Positions 1-6,026 are shown, counted from the first letter of the stretch. The stretch: 8,830 nucleotides of DNA from Geobacter sp. UBA6802 (GCA_002452325.1 DKFG01000305.1:1973-10802), one strand, 5' to 3'. Numbers and translations are program-made. Notes: a model not told the origin generated them from the sequence alone.

Positions 1-576
1 CCGTCCGTCCGGATAGTAATCGATGATATTCAGGCAGCCGTAGTTCTGCTCGACATAAAACATATTGGCAAGCGGTGCGCCGATGGTCTCCAGCAGAATC
101 ACCCGGTTGATCCCCCCATGCCCCACCAGCAGGACCTCCTGTCCGCGATGCCGTTCCAGCATCTCCGCCACCACCGGCATTACCCGTTCACGTACTTCAA
201 TCAGATTTTCCCCCTGGGGAACCCGATAGTTGACCAGGTCATTCAGGCGCGCCTGCCAGTCATCAGGCCAGCGGCTCTGGATCTCCTGCCAAGTAAGGCC
301 CTCCCAGATGCCGATGTTGACTTCTCGTAGTTCACGGCGGTGGACCGGCTGGATGCCGAACGGTCCGCAGATAATGTCGGCGCCGACTCTGCAGCGGGTC
401 AGGTCGCTTGAATAGCAGGCGGCAATACGGGTATCGGCCAGCCGATCCTTCAGCTGGTGGTACTGTTCAATGCCCAGATCGGTCAGGGCCACATCGGTGT
501 GGCCGTTGTAGCGGCGCTCTTCATGGCCTTTAACCTGGCCGTGGCGGATCAGATACAGACGGGTGGTGCTGTGCAT
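1..576 (-). CDS. cobC: Histidine phosphatase family protein, probable alpha-ribazole phosphatase CobC (3' end outside window)
   Basis: A member of the phosphoglycerate-mutase-like histidine phosphatase superfamily. I read 192 codons from ATG 576 to the left edge without a stop. The N-terminus carries the LIRHGQ motif (R11, H12), where His is phosphorylated during catalysis; LREVNIGIWEG near residues 83-93 and VGHGG with the second His (H153) complete the active-site pattern. Family members are about 200 residues, so only the tail is missing. CobC removes the phosphate from alpha-ribazole phosphate or adenosylcobalamin phosphate late in cobalamin synthesis. The superfamily is broad; the cobalamin assignment rests on its position 33 bp downstream of cobU on the same strand, which suggests co-transcription. 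A GAGG lies about 8 bp before the ATG. A general phosphatase is the main alternative. Confidence 0.85.
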   Translation of the reverse strand, partial: MHSTTRLYLIRHGQVKGHEERRYNGHTDVALTDLGIEQYHQLKDRLADTRIAACYSSDLTRCRVGADIICGPFGIQPVHRRELREVNIGIWEGLTWQEIQSRWPDDWQARLNDLVNYRVPQGENLIEVRERVMPVVAEMLERHRGQEVLLVGHGGINRVILLETIGAPLANMFYVEQNYGCLNIIDYYPDGR

Positions 577-609
577 AAAACTACCTCGTGATCGGTATGG
601 GGGAAATGT

Positions 610-1143
610 CTATTTGAGTTTGAGCGGGATGCCGCTGATGGTGACATACACGGTATCGCAGCAGGCGGCCAGCAACTGGTTGGCCTGTCCGGCCAGATCG
701 CGGTAGAGCCGTGCCAGAGGGTTGTCCGGCACAATCCCCTGTCCCACTTCATTGGTTACCAGAATCACCGGGGTGGACATGCCCCGCAGGGTGGCGGCAA
801 GCCGATGGACATGGCCCAGAACCAGTTCTTCAGCGGTCGGGTCGTTTTCATCGCAGGAAAGCAACAGGTTGGAAAGCCAGAGCGTGACGCAGTCCAGCAG
901 AATTGCCGCATAGATGCCGTCGATCCTGGCCAGGGTCTGGGGGATCATCAGCGGTTCTTCAATGGTCTCCCAGCTATCCCCCCGGCGGCGGCGGTGACGC
1001 TCGATCCGGTCGGCCATTTCCAGATCCAGTGACTGGGCCGTGGCCAGGTAGCAGAGGCGTGTGCCGCAGGCAGCGGTCATGGACTCTGCCAGGCGGCTCT
1101 TGCCGCTGCGGGCCCCGCCGGTGATCAGGGTGTTGTCTGCCAT
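610..1143 (-). CDS. cobU: Adenosylcobinamide kinase / adenosylcobinamide-phosphate guanylyltransferase
   Basis: Bifunctional cytosolic enzyme that phosphorylates adenosylcobinamide and then transfers GMP to give adenosylcobinamide-GDP, the activated intermediate for nucleotide-loop assembly. The 177-residue product has the usual family length. It opens with the P-loop TGGARSGKS (residues 8-16), followed by YLATA, and H50 in RIERHRRRRG aligns with the His that carries GMP in the characterised Salmonella enzyme. Also typical are LLDCVTLWLSNLL (near residues 82-94) and VTNEVGQGIVP. The start at 1143 is supported by a perfect AGGAGG at 1150-1155, 6 bp upstream. It heads a minus-strand unit with cobC, and a candidate promoter lies just upstream. 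No cobalamin riboswitch is apparent in the 127 bp before it. Confidence 0.95.
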   Translation of the reverse strand: MADNTLITGGARSGKSRLAESMTAACGTRLCYLATAQSLDLEMADRIERHRRRRGDSWETIEEPLMIPQTLARIDGIYAAILLDCVTLWLSNLLLSCDENDPTAEELVLGHVHRLAATLRGMSTPVILVTNEVGQGIVPDNPLARLYRDLAGQANQLLAACCDTVYVTISGIPLKLK

Positions 1144-1163
1144 ATCGATCCTCCTGGGGAGCG

Positions 1164-1192
1164 TTTGTAGCAGGGGAGAGCAGCGCTGTCAA
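1164..1192 (-). promoter_or_regulatory. Candidate sigma-70 promoter for cobU-cobC
   Basis: On the minus strand a perfect TTGACA (1192-1187) is followed after 17 bp by TACAAA (1169-1164, 4 of 6 matches to TATAAT). Transcription would begin near 1157, giving a very short leader that carries the AGGAGG site. Prediction from consensus only. Confidence 0.45.
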
Positions 1193-1270
1193 AACCTTTG
1201 CCGTTGACATTGGACGGCCCCTTTGCCACTCTCTGCAGGTCACCGATTCCGACAGCTCTCAGGAGATCCG

Positions 1271-3106
1271 ATGCACCACGGCGGGCTGCATGAAGATGCC
1301 ATAACCGGTAAAGTCTACGATCTGCATCTGCTGCGCCGGTTTCTGCCGTTTCTCAAACCCTACCGTTACCTTGTAGGGGGGATTCTGCTGTTACTGCCGC
1401 TGACCACCCTCTGTCGCCTCAGCCAGCCCCTGTTGTTAAAATACGCCATTGACCATGCCATTACCCCAGGGCGCCTGGAACTGCTGCTGCAGCCAGCACT
1501 GCTGTTTTTGGGGCTGTTGCTGCTGGAGGCGATCCTGACCTGGGGTGAAGTGTACGGCCTGCAGCTGGTGGGCCAGCGGGTGATGGCTGATATGCGTACG
1601 GCCCTGTTCACCCGTCTGCAGCGGCTGCCGGTGCGCTGGTTTGACCGGAGCGCCGCCGGTGGGGTGGTAACCCGCATTACCAGTGACATAGAGGCGCTGG
1701 GGGAGATGTTTGCCGCCGGGATCATCTCGGTGATCGGTGACTTCCTGCTGCTGGCCGGTATTGTGGCGGCCATGCTCTGGATGGATACGGAGTTGTCGCT
1801 GGTTACCTTCAGCGTGCTGCCCCCTCTGCTGCTGGTGGCCTGGTTGTTCCGCCGCAACATGCGTCAGGCCTTCCGCGAGGTCCGTGCCCGGCTGGGCAAG
1901 CTGAACGGTCATCTGGCCGAGGTGATCGGCGCCATGCCGGTGGTGCAGGCCTGCGGCAGAGAGGCGGATGAACAGGCCCGATTTGCAGCCCTGAACGAGG
2001 CCCATCGTGAGGCCAATCGCCCCGTGATCCTCTGGGATGCCTCACTGTATGCCGTGGTGGAGATGCTCTCCTCCATTGCCATTGCCCTGATCATCTGGTA
2101 CGGCAGCGGAGAGATGCTGCAGGGGATGCTGACCTTCGGCACCTTGGTGGCCTTTATCCAGTATATCGAGAAGTTTTTTGGTCCGATCCGTGACCTGTCA
2201 GCCAAATATGGCATCATGCAGGGGGCCATGGCAGCCCTGGAGCGGATCTTTGCACTGCTGGACGAGCAGGAAGAACAGGGGCAGGAAGGCGAGGGTTCAG
2301 GGGTCAAGGGTCAGGAAAAGACCTTTTGTGCTACCCTTGCCCCTTGCCCCTTGCCCCCTGACCCTGCTTTTATTGCGTTTCGTGATGTCTCCTTTGCCTA
2401 TCGGTCGGATGAGCCGATTCTGAGCCATTTCAACCTGACCCTGCAGCGGGGTGAACGGTTGGCCCTGGTGGGGGAGAGCGGCGGCGGCAAGACCACCGTA
2501 ACCAGGCTGTTGGGGCGGATGTATGAGCTGAACAGCGGTTGCATCCTGCTGGATGGGGTGGATATCCGTCAGCTGCCCCGGCATCAGCTGCGCAGCCGTA
2601 TGGCGTTGGTGCCGCAGGAGCCGTTTATCTTTGCCGGTACCGTGGCCTTTAATATCAGCCTGGGGGATGAACAGGCCGCTGCCCGTGTCCGCCAGGCTGC
2701 CGCTGTGGTAGGGGCCGACCGGTTTATTGAACAGCTGCCGCTGGGCTACGATACGCAACTGGCAGAGCGGGGCGGCAACCTTTCGCTGGGGGAACGGCAG
2801 CTGCTCTCCTTTGCCCGGGCCGTGGCCTTTGATCCTGAGTTGCTGATGCTGGATGAAGCCACGGCCAGCGTGGATAGCGAGAGTGAACGGCTGATCCAGG
2901 AAGGGGTGCAGCGTCTGCTGCAGGGGCGGACCGCTCTGGTGATTGCCCACCGTCTCTCAACGGTGCGGGATGCCGACCGGATTGTGGTTATCCGTCAGGG
3001 CAGGGTGGTAGAAGAGGGGCGTCATGAAGAGCTGTTGGCTTTGGGGGGAGAATATGCCCGTCTGTACTGTCTGCAGTTTGATTGCGGGGCGACGAACGTC
3101 AGATAA
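1271..3106 (+). CDS. ABC exporter half-transporter (fused membrane and ATPase domains, MsbA/MdlB-like)
   Basis: Type I ABC exporter subunit: an N-terminal six-helix membrane domain (residues about 30-320) fused to a C-terminal nucleotide-binding domain (about 368-600), acting as a dimer in the inner membrane. ATPase motifs: Walker A GESGGGKTT (401-409), Q-loop Q449, signature LSLGERQ (504-510, in place of LSGGQ), Walker B LLMLDE (catalytic E529), D-loop SVD and H-loop H560. The substrate cannot be read from sequence; lipid, peptide or drug export are all possible. I start at ATG 1271 rather than the in-frame ATG at 1223, because AGGAG at 1261-1265 is well spaced only for 1271; the product is 611 residues. 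An unusual repeat-derived linker (residues about 336-366) joins the two domains. The gene is divergent from cobU and its last 8 bp overlap the convergent LysE-family gene. Confidence 0.93.
   Translation: MHHGGLHEDAITGKVYDLHLLRRFLPFLKPYRYLVGGILLLLPLTTLCRLSQPLLLKYAIDHAITPGRLELLLQPALLFLGLLLLEAILTWGEVYGLQLVGQRVMADMRTALFTRLQRLPVRWFDRSAAGGVVTRITSDIEALGEMFAAGIISVIGDFLLLAGIVAAMLWMDTELSLVTFSVLPPLLLVAWLFRRNMRQAFREVRARLGKLNGHLAEVIGAMPVVQACGREADEQARFAALNEAHREANRPVILWDASLYAVVEMLSSIAIALIIWYGSGEMLQGMLTFGTLVAFIQYIEKFFGPIRDLSAKYGIMQGAMAALERIFALLDEQEEQGQEGEGSGVKGQEKTFCATLAPCPLPPDPAFIAFRDVSFAYRSDEPILSHFNLTLQRGERLALVGESGGGKTTVTRLLGRMYELNSGCILLDGVDIRQLPRHQLRSRMALVPQEPFIFAGTVAFNISLGDEQAAARVRQAAAVVGADRFIEQLPLGYDTQLAERGGNLSLGERQLLSFARAVAFDPELLMLDEATASVDSESERLIQEGVQRLLQGRTALVIAHRLSTVRDADRIVVIRQGRVVEEGRHEELLALGGEYARLYCLQFDCGATNVR
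2291..2366 (+). repeat. Heptamer-based inverted repeat inside the ABC exporter gene
   Basis: The left part has GGGTCAA and GGGTCAG in tandem (2301-2314), preceded by a degenerate copy. The right part has three exact tandem CCCTTGC units (2334-2354) followed by CCCCTGACCCTG. The right arm is the approximate reverse complement of the left, so the stretch could fold on itself. It is read in frame and encodes the Gly/Gln/Pro-rich linker between the membrane and ATPase domains. Related GGTCAAG units occur in hypF at 8811-8830. Confidence 0.8.
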
Positions 3107-3716
3107 TTCCCAGCAGCTGCAGACCGTCCCGCAGTAAAAACAGGGCAAACAATAGCAGCAGCAGGCCGAGCAGACGCATGGTGTACAGATAAGGTCTGCC
3201 GCGCAACAGTGCCCGCGATCTGCCCACACCGAGGGCAAGGATAACCTTTGAGCCGACCAGACAGAGATAAAACCCGCCCAGAAATGCCGCCAGTGCAGCA
3301 GGTCCCTCCTGCAATGATCGATAGATCAACGGCGTGCCAACCGTGATCCAGAACAGGTACGGGTGGGGGCTGAGCAGGTTGGTCAGCACCCCCTTGGCAA
3401 GGGAGCGGGTCTCCCCACCCGGCAGTGCCAGATCAACCGGAGTAACCCGCAGGGTCTGGTAGCCGGTGTAGCACAGAAACAGGCTGCCGATCAGTGAAAC
3501 AACCCCCAGCACCGGCCCGTAGCTGGCCAGATTGGCCAAAATCAGCAGGCTGCAGGCGATGATCGGCAGATCAGTGATGATCGGCGCCAGCGCCACCGTA
3601 ATGCCGGACCGGGTGCCGTGCCGGAGGGTTTCGGAAATGACCAGCATCAGCAGCGGACCGGGTGCGATGCCGGCTGAGAGACCAAGAAGGATGCCGATGC
3701 CAAGAAACTGAAACAT
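3099..3716 (-). CDS. LysE/RhtB family exporter
   Basis: Small integral membrane protein of 205 residues, the usual size for the LysE/RhtB superfamily of amino-acid and metabolite exporters. The N-terminus shows the family hallmark GLSAGIAPGPLLMLVISETL (the IAPGP turn after the first helix), with a charged HGTRSG loop next. About six hydrophobic segments can be seen, near residues 1-25, 39-63, 66-88, 109-135, 140-163 and 180-200. NLLSPHPYLFWITVGTP in the middle is also typical. The substrate is unknown. The ATG at 3716 has an AGGA-type ribosome site within about 10 bp. The gene converges on the ABC exporter, sharing 8 bp, and diverges from hypB with a 99-bp gap. No functional tie to hydrogenase maturation is evident. 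Confidence 0.88.
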   Translation of the reverse strand: MFQFLGIGILLGLSAGIAPGPLLMLVISETLRHGTRSGITVALAPIITDLPIIACSLLILANLASYGPVLGVVSLIGSLFLCYTGYQTLRVTPVDLALPGGETRSLAKGVLTNLLSPHPYLFWITVGTPLIYRSLQEGPAALAAFLGGFYLCLVGSKVILALGVGRSRALLRGRPYLYTMRLLGLLLLLFALFLLRDGLQLLGII

Positions 3717-3738
3717 ATATCCTGCTGTTGGTGTGGTA

Positions 3739-3767
3739 TGGTCAAGCGGTATCGGGCAGTGTATGAT
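3739..3767 (+). promoter_or_regulatory. Candidate sigma-70 promoter for hypB
   Basis: TGGTCA (3739-3744, 4 of 6 to TTGACA) is followed after exactly 17 bp by TATGAT (3762-3767, 5 of 6 to TATAAT). The start would be near 3774, leaving a leader of about 40 nt that includes AAGGAG at 3803-3808. I saw no convincing sigma-54 -24/-12 pair, although hyp genes in other bacteria can use sigma-54. Confidence 0.4.
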
Positions 3768-3815
3768 GATTCTTCCGGTTACGCAAAACCAAATCCATCA
3801 TAAAGGAGCAACCAG

Positions 3816-4676
3816 ATGTGCACTACCTGCGGCTGTAGCCCTGCATCGGGACATCATCACGACCACGACCACACCCATGACCACGAACATCAACACGGCG
3901 ACCAGACCCACAGCCATCCTCACCAGCATCAGCATACCCATGCCCAGGGCGACCATCATCACCACCATGATCACCTGCATGATGATGCTCAGCCACACCA
4001 GCACAGCCATGACGAAGCCCATCGCAGCAAAAAAATCACCATTGAAGAGGATATCCTGGCCAAGAACAACCGGCTGGCCTCCTTTAACCGTGCCCTGTTC
4101 AAGGAAAAGGGAATCCTGGTGCTGAACCTGGTCTCTTCCCCCGGTTCCGGCAAAACCACCTTGCTGGAGCGGACCCTGCGGGATCTGTCAGGGAAGTATC
4201 GTTGTGCGGTGATCGAAGGGGATCAGCAGACTGACAACGATGCCCGCCGGATCGCCGCCACCGGCGTGCCGGTCAAGCAGATCAATACCGGGGCCGGCTG
4301 CCACCTGGATGCCCACATGGTGATGCATGCCACCGAGGCCTTTGATCTGGATCAGTTGGACATCCTGTTTATCGAGAACGTCGGCAACCTGGTCTGCCCG
4401 GCTGCCTTTGATCTTGGCGAGGCCCACAAGGTGGTGGTGCTGTCGGTGACCGAAGGGGAGGACAAGCCGCTGAAGTACCCCCAGATGTTCCATAACTCTG
4501 ACCTGATGCTGCTGAACAAGGTGGACCTGCTGCCGCACCTGACCTTTGATGTGGCCCAGTGTAAGGAATACGCGGCACGGGTCAGCCATCAGCTCGGGAT
4601 TCTTGAGGTCTCCGCCACCACTGGGCAGGGGCTGGAAGGGTGGTATGGCTGGCTGGAGCGGGAGCTGGGGAGATAG
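3816..4676 (+). CDS. hypB: Hydrogenase nickel incorporation GTPase HypB
   Basis: Cytosolic GTPase that, with HypA, delivers nickel to the active site of [NiFe]-hydrogenases. The 286-residue product starts with MCTTCGC (C2, C5, C7), the high-affinity nickel motif known from E. coli HypB. Residues 13-69 form a His-rich stretch with 26 His in 57 positions, a nickel-storage feature seen in some HypB proteins; having both N-terminal modules is notable. The SIMIBI-class G domain follows: P-loop SSPGSGKTT (107-115), EGDQQTDND (134-142), NKVD (234-237). The metal-site residues of the G domain are present: C162-H163 in GAGCHLDAH and C194 in GNLVCPA. AAGGAG at 3803-3808, 7 bp upstream, fixes the start. 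The next hyp gene, hypF, lies over 3 kb downstream, beyond the accessory island. Confidence 0.97.
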   Translation: MCTTCGCSPASGHHHDHDHTHDHEHQHGDQTHSHPHQHQHTHAQGDHHHHHDHLHDDAQPHQHSHDEAHRSKKITIEEDILAKNNRLASFNRALFKEKGILVLNLVSSPGSGKTTLLERTLRDLSGKYRCAVIEGDQQTDNDARRIAATGVPVKQINTGAGCHLDAHMVMHATEAFDLDQLDILFIENVGNLVCPAAFDLGEAHKVVVLSVTEGEDKPLKYPQMFHNSDLMLLNKVDLLPHLTFDVAQCKEYAARVSHQLGILEVSATTGQGLEGWYGWLERELGR

Positions 4677-4690
4677 GATTGTTTGCCGAC

Positions 4691-4730
4691 ATTGTGGTTG
4701 TTGACAATATACCCAAAAAAGGGATATAAA
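4691..4730 (+). promoter_or_regulatory. Promoter and possible operator of the toxin-antitoxin pair
   Basis: A perfect TTGACA (4701-4706) with TATAAA at 4725-4730 (18 bp spacer) is the strongest sigma-70-like site in the window. An exact inverted repeat ATTGT-N8-ACAAT (4691-4695/4704-4708) covers the -35 box, and an imperfect ATATACCC/GGGATAT pair sits in the spacer. Either could be an operator for the Xre antitoxin. Transcription from this promoter would start almost at the toxin ATG (4735). Confidence 0.55.
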
Positions 4731-4734
4731 CGGC

Positions 4735-5013
4735 ATGGATTGGACAGTAGAGTTTACGAACAAGGCGCGTAAACAGAAAGACAAGCTTCCTACGCGTGTC
4801 AGGGAGGCCTTGTTTCAGCTTGTCCGGGATATTCAAGCAACCGGTCCAGTTCGAGGTGATTGGCCCAACTACTCAAAGCTGTCGGATGGCGAGCATCATT
4901 GCCATATCAAGAAGGGGCAGCCAACGTTTGTAGTTGTCTGGCGGGAAGATAAAGGCAGGATCAGGTTTGTGGAGGTTACCTATGCAGGTACACACGAAAA
5001 AGCACCCTACTAA
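4735..5013 (+). CDS. RelE/HigB-like toxin of a type II toxin-antitoxin pair
   Basis: A 92-residue basic protein with the RelE/ParE-superfamily pattern: an N-terminal strand (WTVEFTNKARKQKDKLP), helices, a central WPNYSKL segment, and the C-terminal sheet HCHIKKGQPTFVVVWRE and IRFVEVTYAGTH. Members that are RelE-like act as mRNA interferases on or near the ribosome; this fold also includes gyrase poisons, so the target is not certain. ATG 4735 is the only plausible start: an in-frame stop lies just upstream and no further Met follows. The closest Shine-Dalgarno-like stretch is AAGGG about 11 bp upstream, which would not be in an mRNA starting from the promoter noted here. The toxin precedes its antitoxin, the HigBA-type order, and overlaps it by 32 bp. 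Confidence 0.82.
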   Translation: MDWTVEFTNKARKQKDKLPTRVREALFQLVRDIQATGPVRGDWPNYSKLSDGEHHCHIKKGQPTFVVVWREDKGRIRFVEVTYAGTHEKAPY

Positions 5014-5332
5014 CGATATAATAACATTGCAGTTAAAGGTTCGCCGTCACAACGTTCCTCTTATCAAGCGTTATGCGGAAGCCATTGAATCAGAAGAGGA
5101 ACGTACCTATTCTGTTGCCGAGGTATTCCCGGAATATGTAGGCAAAGAAACGCAAGTTGCATTGCGGGCCTACCGCACCCGTGAGGAGCTGACCCAGAAG
5201 CAGCTTGCTGAATTAACCGGCATTCCCCAGCATCATATAAGCGAAATGGAAAATGGTAAACGGAGCATTGGCAAAGAACGGGCTAAGAAACTGGCTGAGG
5301 CTCTTCATTGCGATTACCGGCAGTTGCTGTAG
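4982..5332 (+). CDS. Xre-family antitoxin (HTH DNA-binding), partner of the upstream toxin
   Basis: A 116-residue protein with a C-terminal helix-turn-helix of the Xre/Cro type, residues about 58-116: LRAYRTREELTQKQLAEL, TGIPQHHISEMENGKRS and an AKKLAEALHCD tail. The N-terminal half (about 1-57), ending in YSVAEVFPEYVG, presumably binds the toxin. I place the start at ATG 4982, inside the toxin gene, because a perfect GGAGG (4971-4975) sits 6 bp before it; the longer in-frame ATG at 4934 has no comparable site. This gives the antitoxin a strong ribosome site of its own while the toxin has a poor one, which fits the need for antitoxin excess. It probably represses the promoter at 4701-4730. 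Confidence 0.85.
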   Translation: MQVHTKKHPTNDIITLQLKVRRHNVPLIKRYAEAIESEEERTYSVAEVFPEYVGKETQVALRAYRTREELTQKQLAELTGIPQHHISEMENGKRSIGKERAKKLAEALHCDYRQLL

Positions 5333-5338
5333 TGGTGA

Positions 5339-5546
5339 GTTGATCCATGGAATCTAATTCGAAACGCACTGCGTCTCGAATTGAGCTGGACTCACTACCG
5401 GCTGTTTTTACGGGTGGAGAATGCAAAGGCCCCAGAGGTATATGCAGAAAGCTGCCACGCAAAATTGGTCAACCCGTGCTCTCGTTGCCAGGAAACAGCG
5501 GATAAGTACCTGGATAAAGAGTTATTTATTGACAGATAACGTATAG
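5339..5546 (+). pseudogene. Remnant of a YhcG/DUF1016-family nuclease-like gene
   Basis: No intact gene exists here, but two frames carry pieces of the YhcG (DUF1016, PDDEXK-related) family in the right order. Frame of 5339 reads IRNALRLELSWTHYRLFL and RVENAKAPEVYAE (to about 5450). One frame over, from about 5457, it reads TQNWSTRALVARKQRISTW, stopping at 5544-5546. The family signature as I remember it is LSWTHYRLLLRVEN followed by QNWSTRALERQISTLYYERLL, so the match is strong. Both the N-terminus and the whole C-terminal nuclease half are missing, and at least one frameshift is present; an extra pair of indels probably accounts for LVARKQRIS. The left edge abuts the antitoxin stop, with no room for the missing start. 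Confidence 0.72.
5356..5382. repeat. Inverted repeat, 12-bp arms with 3-bp loop
   Basis: AATTCGAAACGC (5356-5367) and GCGTCTCGAATT (5371-5382) pair at 11 of 12 positions around ACT. It begins 24 bp after the antitoxin stop but has no T-tract, so it is not a standard terminator. It lies within the coding remnant of the YhcG-like gene and may be chance or an operator. Confidence 0.5.
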
Positions 5547-5727
5547 CCGCGACTACACAAACCAGCTATGGAAAAGGGACGTTATATGAGCTGAACAGTG
5601 CGGATCTGCAGCCCAACCCACAACAATGTATCAGAAGATAAAACGTCTCAAACGATATATTCTGGTTATATCAGCTGGTTATGTCTGATTTAGTCCAAAT
5701 GGCGGGGTTAAAAATTTGGGGCTCTTT
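5547..5727. other. AT-rich intergenic stretch with no recognisable gene
   Basis: Between the YhcG remnant and the first candidate Fic promoter I see no convincing coding content on either strand. A 33-codon open stretch (5540-5641) and a 20-codon stretch near 5629-5690 lack recognisable motifs. An 8-bp direct repeat CTGGTTAT occurs at 5662-5669 and 5675-5682, and a GATATA/TATATC inverted pair spans 5654-5672. Confidence 0.5.
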
Positions 5728-5757
5728 TTGATAGAATGTGATGCAAATCAGTATGTT
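5728..5757 (+). promoter_or_regulatory. Candidate upstream promoter (P1) for the Fic gene
   Basis: TTGATA (5728-5733) and TATGTT (5752-5757) are separated by 18 bp. The predicted start, near 5764, falls at the left edge of the 20-bp palindrome, so a protein bound there could block initiation. Weak consensus match. Confidence 0.3.
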
Positions 5758-5764
5758 AGCTCAT

Positions 5765-5784
5765 AATTTCGGACGTCCGAAATT
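5765..5784. promoter_or_regulatory. Perfect 20-bp palindrome, probable operator
   Basis: AATTTCGGACGTCCGAAATT is identical to its own reverse complement over all 20 bp, with no spacer. It lies between two candidate promoters (5728-5757 and 5785-5812) and about 240 bp before the Fic start. Symmetry of this kind usually marks the binding site of a homodimeric regulator; no regulator gene for it is evident besides the Xre protein upstream. Confidence 0.6.
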
Positions 5785-5812
5785 TTCACGTTTTGGTATG
5801 TGATCGTATAAA
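5785..5812 (+). promoter_or_regulatory. Candidate promoter (P2) for the Fic gene
   Basis: TTCACG (5785-5790, 4 of 6) with TATAAA (5807-5812, 5 of 6) after 16 bp. The -35 box directly abuts the perfect palindrome. Transcription would begin near 5819, giving a leader of about 208 nt containing the hairpin and the three CTATATA boxes. Confidence 0.4.
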
Positions 5813-5900
5813 AAGCAGTTGCTCCGCGTGCACTTGGACACACAGGCAAAATTATGGTTTGTGCCGTAGCGATTGATGCGTGGCACACCACCTGCTGCAC

Positions 5901-5922
5901 GAATACTAGCGGAGTAGTATTC
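5901..5922. repeat. Hairpin with 8-bp perfect stem upstream of the Fic gene
   Basis: GAATACTA (5901-5908) and TAGTATTC (5915-5922) pair perfectly around the six bases GCGGAG. No T-run follows, so it does not look like an intrinsic terminator. It sits 12 bp before the first CTATATA box and could be an operator half-site pair or an RNA element in the leader. Confidence 0.55.
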
Positions 5923-5933
5923 TGAAAAGACGG

Positions 5934-5993
5934 CTATATAGGTAACAAACGCCCTATATAAGCAACAAGTCGCCTATATAGGGAAACCGTAGA
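5934..5993. repeat. Three direct CTATATA repeats at exact 20-bp spacing
   Basis: CTATATA begins at 5934, 5954 and 5974. The boxes are embedded in longer similar units (roughly CGCC-CTATATA-RG-N-AACAA), the third less well conserved downstream. CTATATAG is self-complementary, and the third copy extends to the perfect palindrome CCTATATAGG. A 20-bp period places the boxes on nearly the same face of the helix, as expected for cooperative binding of a protein. The array ends about 33 bp before the Fic start codon. Confidence 0.75.
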
Positions 5994-6026
5994 TTAACGA
6001 GTTACATCTGAAAAAGGAGATAAAAC

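Noticed and set aside
1210..1230. Sigma-54 promoter (TGG...TTTGC) upstream of the ABC exporter
   Set aside because: The spacing between the GG and GC elements is one base too long for a -24/-12 promoter, and the first element matches poorly.
1144..1270. Cobalamin riboswitch upstream of cobU
   Set aside because: The gap is only 127 bp, shared with a divergent gene, and I see no B12-box-like element; a normal promoter explains it better.
1366..2950. Long minus-strand open frames opposite the ABC exporter (1366-1860, 1436-2005, 2297-2950)
   Set aside because: They are antisense to a gene with all ABC motifs, have low-complexity Gln/Arg/Ser-rich translations and no recognisable domain; typical of shadow frames in GC-rich DNA.
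3733..4125. 130-codon plus-strand frame overlapping the start of hypB
   Set aside because: It is the His-rich CAY region read in another frame as Thr/Met/Ile-rich sequence; hypB has the strong ribosome site and family motifs.
4188..4784. 198-codon minus-strand frame opposite hypB
   Set aside because: It is antisense to the conserved G domain and crosses into the toxin gene; no motif or ribosome site supports it.
5347..5505. 52-codon ORF starting at ATG 5347
   Set aside because: Weak ribosome site and no recognisable motif, while a different frame of the same DNA matches the YhcG family; better explained as a by-product of the remnant.
5934..5993. CRISPR array
   Set aside because: The units are contiguous 20-bp repeats without unique spacers, and no cas gene is present.
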